This document shows, in pieces, positions 6,314-8,996 of a DNA stretch of 8,996 nucleotides (position 1 is its first letter; each line of letters starts with the position of its first letter). Origin of the DNA: Halothece sp. MAG (lineage in GTDB: Bacteria; Cyanobacteriota; Cyanobacteriia; Cyanobacteriales; Rubidibacteraceae). A program made the position numbers and the translations under genes. The stretch lies in contig JAHEOB010000290.1 in the NCBI GenBank assembly GCA_018610095.1, positions 1 through 8,996 on the forward strand, written 5' to 3'. Below the pieces are notes generated by a model. It saw only the letters and a list, made by a program, of their open reading frames with translations. It ran no database searches and was not told the origin of the DNA.

Positions 6314-7716
6314 TTCCTTGCCGTAACTAAGTTTGGACAGAATAATTCAGGTTGTTGACGAAGATTGGGAAAACCCAGTACTGCAAATAACAGAAATGTA
6401 CGAGTACAGGTTAAGGCGGTAAATAGACTAATTGATACCCCAATCGCAAGCGTGACAGCAAATCCTTTCACTAACCCTGACCCTAACCAAAATAGGGCGG
6501 CACAAGCAATCAGGGTGGTAACATTGCTATCCAAAATACTCGAAAACGCTCGCTTAAAGCCTGTTGAGACGCTTCGATAAAGGGTTTGACCCCCTCGTAA
6601 TTCTTCCCGAGTACGCTCAAAAATTAAAACATTGGCATCCACTGCCATACCAATACTCAAAATAAAGCCAGCAATCCCCGGTAACGTTAAAGTAACGCCA
6701 ACTAAAACATACCCAGCAAAGGTTAAAATGGCATAGATTCCCAAGGCTAAATCGGCAATTAGTCCTGGAAGTCGATAATACAATCCCATAAAGACTAAAA
6801 CCAAAACTAATCCTGATACGGCAGCATAGATACTGCGTCTAACACTTTCCTCCCCGAGGGTCGCCCCAACGGTACGATTTTCGACAATTTCGACAGGTAA
6901 CGGTAACGCCCCCCCGCGTAACTGAATCGCTAAATTTTGAGCTTCTTGAATTGAAAAATTACCAGTAATTTGGGCATTGCCACCGGTGATCCCAGTATCA
7001 GCAAATTCTGCATTTACCGTGGGGGCACTGATTAACTCACCATCTAGGAAGATTCCTAATCCTCTTCCTGTTCCAGCAAGCTTTTTGGTTAACTCTGCAA
7101 ACTCATTTGCCCCTTGTTGGTTAAAGCGAATATTCACTTGCCAATTATTGCTGCCCGTCACTGAGGAATGATAGGCATCTTCAAGCTGCTTTCCTTTAAT
7201 TTCTGTTGGACCAAAAAATTCCTCAATTTGGTTGTTGAGTTGTTCTAACTCTTCCAGTGTCTCTTGAATCGCTTGTTCATTCTGTTCAGGTTCCTCGCGT
7301 AACTGTTCTAACTGATCTTCCAACTGGTTACGCTGTGACAATGCTGCTTGTAATTGCTGTTGCGTTCCTTCTCGTTGCGGGCGAAATTCTAAACGAGCCG
7401 TTCCCCCTAACACACGCTCTGCTTGGGCAGGATCACTTACTCCTGGCAATTGCACGGAAATGCGATCGCCACCGACCGTTTGCACAACCGGTTCTGAAAC
7501 ACCTAATCCATTAACGCGATTTTCAATCACTCGTCTTACATCATTTAACTGTTGTGGGCTGATTTCCTGAACTTCCTCTGTGGTTTGTACTTGAAGTGTC
7601 AGTTGGGCTCCTCCCCTTAAATCTAGCCCCAACGGAACTGGCAAAACAGATAGCGCCGTCAAGGCACCACTCAGAAGGAAAACAATCAAAAGGATAGTCA
7701 GGCGCTGTCGTTGCAT
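6310..7716 (-). CDS. secD: Protein translocase subunit SecD
   Basis: A 468-residue partner of SecF in the proton-driven export motor. It has an N-terminal membrane segment (about 6-25), the signature PLGLDLRGGAQL (28-39), and the P1 domain with the VRRVIENRVNGLGVSEP pattern (60-76). A coiled-coil insertion follows at about 117-168, then the rest of the external domain, then five C-terminal membrane segments with GMAVDANVLIFERTREELR, in which D360 is the expected proton-path aspartate. It is shorter than E. coli SecD (about 615 residues) but normal for cyanobacteria as I recall them. The ATG lies 3 bp after the pdhB stop, with GAAGG 8 nt upstream inside pdhB, so it should be co-transcribed with pdhB. 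It overlaps secF by 4 bp. Confidence 0.97.
   Translation of the reverse strand: MQRQRLTILLIVFLLSGALTALSVLPVPLGLDLRGGAQLTLQVQTTEEVQEISPQQLNDVRRVIENRVNGLGVSEPVVQTVGGDRISVQLPGVSDPAQAERVLGGTARLEFRPQREGTQQQLQAALSQRNQLEDQLEQLREEPEQNEQAIQETLEELEQLNNQIEEFFGPTEIKGKQLEDAYHSSVTGSNNWQVNIRFNQQGANEFAELTKKLAGTGRGLGIFLDGELISAPTVNAEFADTGITGGNAQITGNFSIQEAQNLAIQLRGGALPLPVEIVENRTVGATLGEESVRRSIYAAVSGLVLVLVFMGLYYRLPGLIADLALGIYAILTFAGYVLVGVTLTLPGIAGFILSIGMAVDANVLIFERTREELRGGQTLYRSVSTGFKRAFSSILDSNVTTLIACAALFWLGSGLVKGFAVTLAIGVSISLFTALTCTRTFLLFAVLGFPNLRQQPELFCPNLVTARK
7213..7368 (-). other. Coiled-coil insertion in SecD external domain
   Basis: Codons 117-168 of secD encode a Gln/Glu/Leu-rich heptad-like segment ending in QIEEFFGP. 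It is very unlike the flanking compact domain. It is most likely an antiparallel helical hairpin projecting from P1, with the turn near the EEPEQN stretch at 141-146. Confidence 0.65.
7462..7469. repeat. HIP1 octamer GCGATCGC in secD
   Basis: Exact palindrome within the codons for GDRIS in the P1 domain. Confidence 0.85.
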
Positions 7717-7719
7717 GGG

Positions 7720-8703
7720 TTACACCTTCAAAGCCATCATGTCTTCCACCGCAGCAACAATGTCTGGCGGTTGGACAATTGTATGTCGTTCTAACGTCCC
7801 ATTGTAAGGGGTGGGAATATCTTCCGAAGATAAACGCATTACAGGGGCATCTAGTTCATCAAATAACTGATCATTGATGAGACCCATTAATTCTGCCCCA
7901 ATCCCCCCTGTTTTCATACATTCTTCCACAATGATGACGCGATGGGTTTTGCGCACCGATTGGCTAATGGTTTCCATATCAATGGGCTTGAGGGAAATTA
8001 AATCAATGACCTCAGGATCAAAGCCTTTTTCCTCTAGCTGTGGCACCGCTTGCAAGACATGGTGACGCATCCGTGAATAGGTCAAAATAGTCACATCTTT
8101 CCCGGAACGAACCATTTCTGCTTGATCCAATGGTAAAGAATAGTCTCCCTCAGGTAAATCTTCTTTTAGGTTATAAAGTAGGACGTGTTCAAAAAATAAA
8201 ACAGGGTTATTATCTCGAATGGCACTTTTCAGTAAGCCTTTGGCATTATACGGCGTGGAACAGGTAACAATCTTTAACCCTGGCACCGCATGAAAATAAG
8301 CCTCTAGGCGCTGTGAGTGTTCTGCCCCTAACTGACGACCGACTCCCCCAGGGCCACGAATAACCAGTGGAATTTTATAATTGCCACCGGAAGTATAACG
8401 GAGCATTCCCGCATTATTGGAAATTTGGTTAAAAGCCAGCAATAGGAACCCCATGTTCATGCCTTCAACAATGGGGCGTAATCCAGTCATGGCTGCCCCA
8501 ATTGCCATTCCAGTAAAGCTATTTTCTGCAATGGGGGTATCGAGTAAGCGTAGCTCACCATACTTTTTATAGAGGTCTTTTGTCACTTTATAAGAACCGC
8601 CATAATGACCCACATCTTCCCCTAAAACAAAGACCGTTTCATCCCGCGCCATTTCTTCATCTGTGGCTTCTCGCAAAGCCTTAAAAAAAATCGTTTCTGC
8701 CAT
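7720..8703 (-). CDS. pdhB: Pyruvate dehydrogenase E1 component, beta subunit
   Basis: A 327-residue E1-beta subunit. With E1-alpha (encoded elsewhere) it decarboxylates pyruvate using thiamine diphosphate and passes the acetyl group to E2, feeding acetyl-CoA into fatty acid synthesis and other pathways. The N-terminal pyrimidine-binding domain shows VLGEDVGHYGG (26-36), DTPIAE with E60 at the place of the catalytic cofactor-contacting Glu, and AEHSQ with H129 matching the conserved active-site His. The C-terminal transketolase-type domain runs from about 200, with VIIVEECMKTGGIGAEL. The length is typical of cyanobacterial and plastid PdhB. ATG 8703 is preceded by AAGGGAAG. It leads an operon with secD, secF and a small membrane gene, behind a well-formed promoter. 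Confidence 0.97.
   Translation of the reverse strand: MAETIFFKALREATDEEMARDETVFVLGEDVGHYGGSYKVTKDLYKKYGELRLLDTPIAENSFTGMAIGAAMTGLRPIVEGMNMGFLLLAFNQISNNAGMLRYTSGGNYKIPLVIRGPGGVGRQLGAEHSQRLEAYFHAVPGLKIVTCSTPYNAKGLLKSAIRDNNPVLFFEHVLLYNLKEDLPEGDYSLPLDQAEMVRSGKDVTILTYSRMRHHVLQAVPQLEEKGFDPEVIDLISLKPIDMETISQSVRKTHRVIIVEECMKTGGIGAELMGLINDQLFDELDAPVMRLSSEDIPTPYNGTLERHTIVQPPDIVAAVEDMMALKV
7725..7729 (-). promoter_or_regulatory. Ribosome binding site of secD
   Basis: GAAGG on the minus strand lies 8 nt before the secD ATG and overlaps the last codons of pdhB. It fixes the secD start and fits re-initiation by ribosomes leaving pdhB. Confidence 0.6.
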
Positions 8704-8705
8704 GG

Positions 8706-8713
8706 CTTCCCTT
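8706..8713 (-). promoter_or_regulatory. Ribosome binding site of pdhB
   Basis: AAGGGAAG on the minus strand ends 2 nt before the ATG, with the AGGGA core about 5 nt away. It is the strongest Shine-Dalgarno sequence in the window and supports the chosen start. Confidence 0.65.
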
Positions 8714-8727
8714 AATTACGATGTGAT

Positions 8728-8752
8728 AACAGCATTCGTTGCAAATGCCATC
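8728..8752 (-). other. Weak hairpin in the pdhB leader
   Basis: The arms GCATT and AATGC (8732-8736 and 8744-8748) pair across a 7-nt loop. The stem can grow to about 9 bp using G-U pairs. It ends some 15 nt before the pdhB ribosome site. It has no T-run and is not a terminator. Its function is unproven. Confidence 0.3.
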
Positions 8753-8791
8753 CTATCATCAAACCCTGACGAAAGAGCGACAGCACTGCGA

Positions 8792-8803
8792 TCAATTAAT
8801 TGA
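8792..8803 (-). promoter_or_regulatory. Perfect 12-bp palindrome at the predicted pdhB transcription start
   Basis: TCAATTAATTGA is its own reverse complement and lies immediately downstream of the -10 hexamer, at the predicted start site. The location suits an operator. The regulator is unknown, and short AT-rich palindromes also arise by chance. Confidence 0.4.
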
Positions 8804-8808
8804 AGCAA

Positions 8809-8838
8809 ATCATATAGCAATTGATTTTGACTTGTCAA
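8809..8838 (-). promoter_or_regulatory. Sigma-70-type promoter of the pdhB-secDF operon
   Basis: On the minus strand TTGACA (8838-8833) matches the -35 consensus exactly. TATGAT (8814-8809) matches five of six -10 positions. The spacer is 18 bp. Transcription would start near 8802, giving a leader of roughly 100 nt before pdhB. This is the best promoter in the window. Confidence 0.7.
8827..8838 (-). promoter_or_regulatory. Inverted repeat over the -35 box of the pdhB promoter
   Basis: TTGAC-TT-GTCAA (plus strand) has 5-bp arms with a 2-bp centre, and one arm is part of the TTGACA -35 box. A protein bound here would block or contact RNA polymerase. No known regulator site (such as NtcA GTA-N8-TAC) matches. 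Confidence 0.35.
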
Positions 8839-8996
8839 ACACTAAGGAAGCAATGGAGAGAGACTGGCTATAGAAATTATTTATATTAAATCAAGACTCC
8901 TCTCATGGTATTGCTAAAAATTAGTAAATGACCCCATTTTGATTCCGCAAGGATTTATTACAGAATTTAAAGTTTCTTATTCTTTCTATTCAATGC
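8839..8996. other. AT-rich intergenic stretch upstream of the pdhB promoter
   Basis: No ORF of useful length, tRNA, terminator or convincing second promoter is seen. With 8704-8838 it forms the longest gene-free stretch in the window (293 bp). A weak minus-strand TTGATT/TATAGC pair with 16-bp spacing lies about 40 bp further upstream and is not convincing. The next gene lies beyond the right edge. Confidence 0.5.

Noticed and set aside
7257..7514. Open frame of 85 codons on the plus strand opposite secD
   Set aside because: It is antisense to a conserved SecD region, has no ribosome site or recognisable product, and is a shadow frame.
8993..8995. ATG at the right edge as the start of a plus-strand gene
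   Set aside because: No ribosome site precedes it and no coding sequence is visible beyond it in the window.
8967..8996. Possible C-terminal end of a minus-strand gene entering from the right
   Set aside because: Only nine open codons before a stop; this cannot be distinguished from chance.

Overview
The window looks like chromosomal DNA of a cyanobacterium. Four copies of the palindrome GCGATCGC (the HIP1 octamer, abundant in many cyanobacterial genomes) lie inside genes. A DUF3531-type protein, a family I know from cyanobacteria and plants, is present, as is a short cyanobacterial/plastid-type PdhB joined to secD and secF. The composition is moderately AT-rich. A unicellular Cyanothece/Halothece-like lineage is a guess only. 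I see no mobile elements, CRISPR array, tRNA or rRNA.

Layout. (1) Bases 1-474 (+) hold the 3' end of polA, running in from the left edge. (2) Bases 475-924 (-) hold a DUF3531-type gene that meets polA stop-to-stop with no spacer. (3) Bases 925-1061 form a short AT-rich divergent intergenic region. (4) Bases 1062-4968 (+) hold four same-strand genes with gaps of 24, 7 and 48 bp: a membrane-anchored single-HKD phospholipase-D-like protein, the ECF transporter transmembrane subunit CbiQ/EcfT, its ATPase CbiO/EcfA, and a fused SpmA-SpmB membrane protein. No S-component or CbiM substrate-binding gene is nearby. (5) Bases 4965-8703 (-) hold a compact operon read right to left: pdhB, secD, secF and a small membrane protein. 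The junctions are a 3-bp gap, an ATGA overlap and a GTGA overlap. (6) Bases 8704-8996 form the pdhB upstream region. It has a good sigma-70-type promoter (TTGACA, 18 bp, TATGAT), two palindromes over the promoter and predicted start site, and a weak leader hairpin.

How the genes fit together. The minus-strand operon ties the E1-beta subunit of pyruvate dehydrogenase to the SecDF motor that assists protein export, followed by an unnamed small membrane protein translated in step with SecF. The plus-strand group combines an ECF energising module with a Gate-domain membrane protein and a PLD-like protein. Whether these work together is inference from spacing only. Both convergent gene junctions (polA/DUF3531 and spmAB/small membrane gene) lack any intergenic DNA or visible terminator. 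Nothing here is plainly a new defence or mobile system. The most interesting items are the PLD-EcfT-EcfA-SpmAB cluster, the SecF-coupled small membrane gene and the palindromic pdhB promoter.
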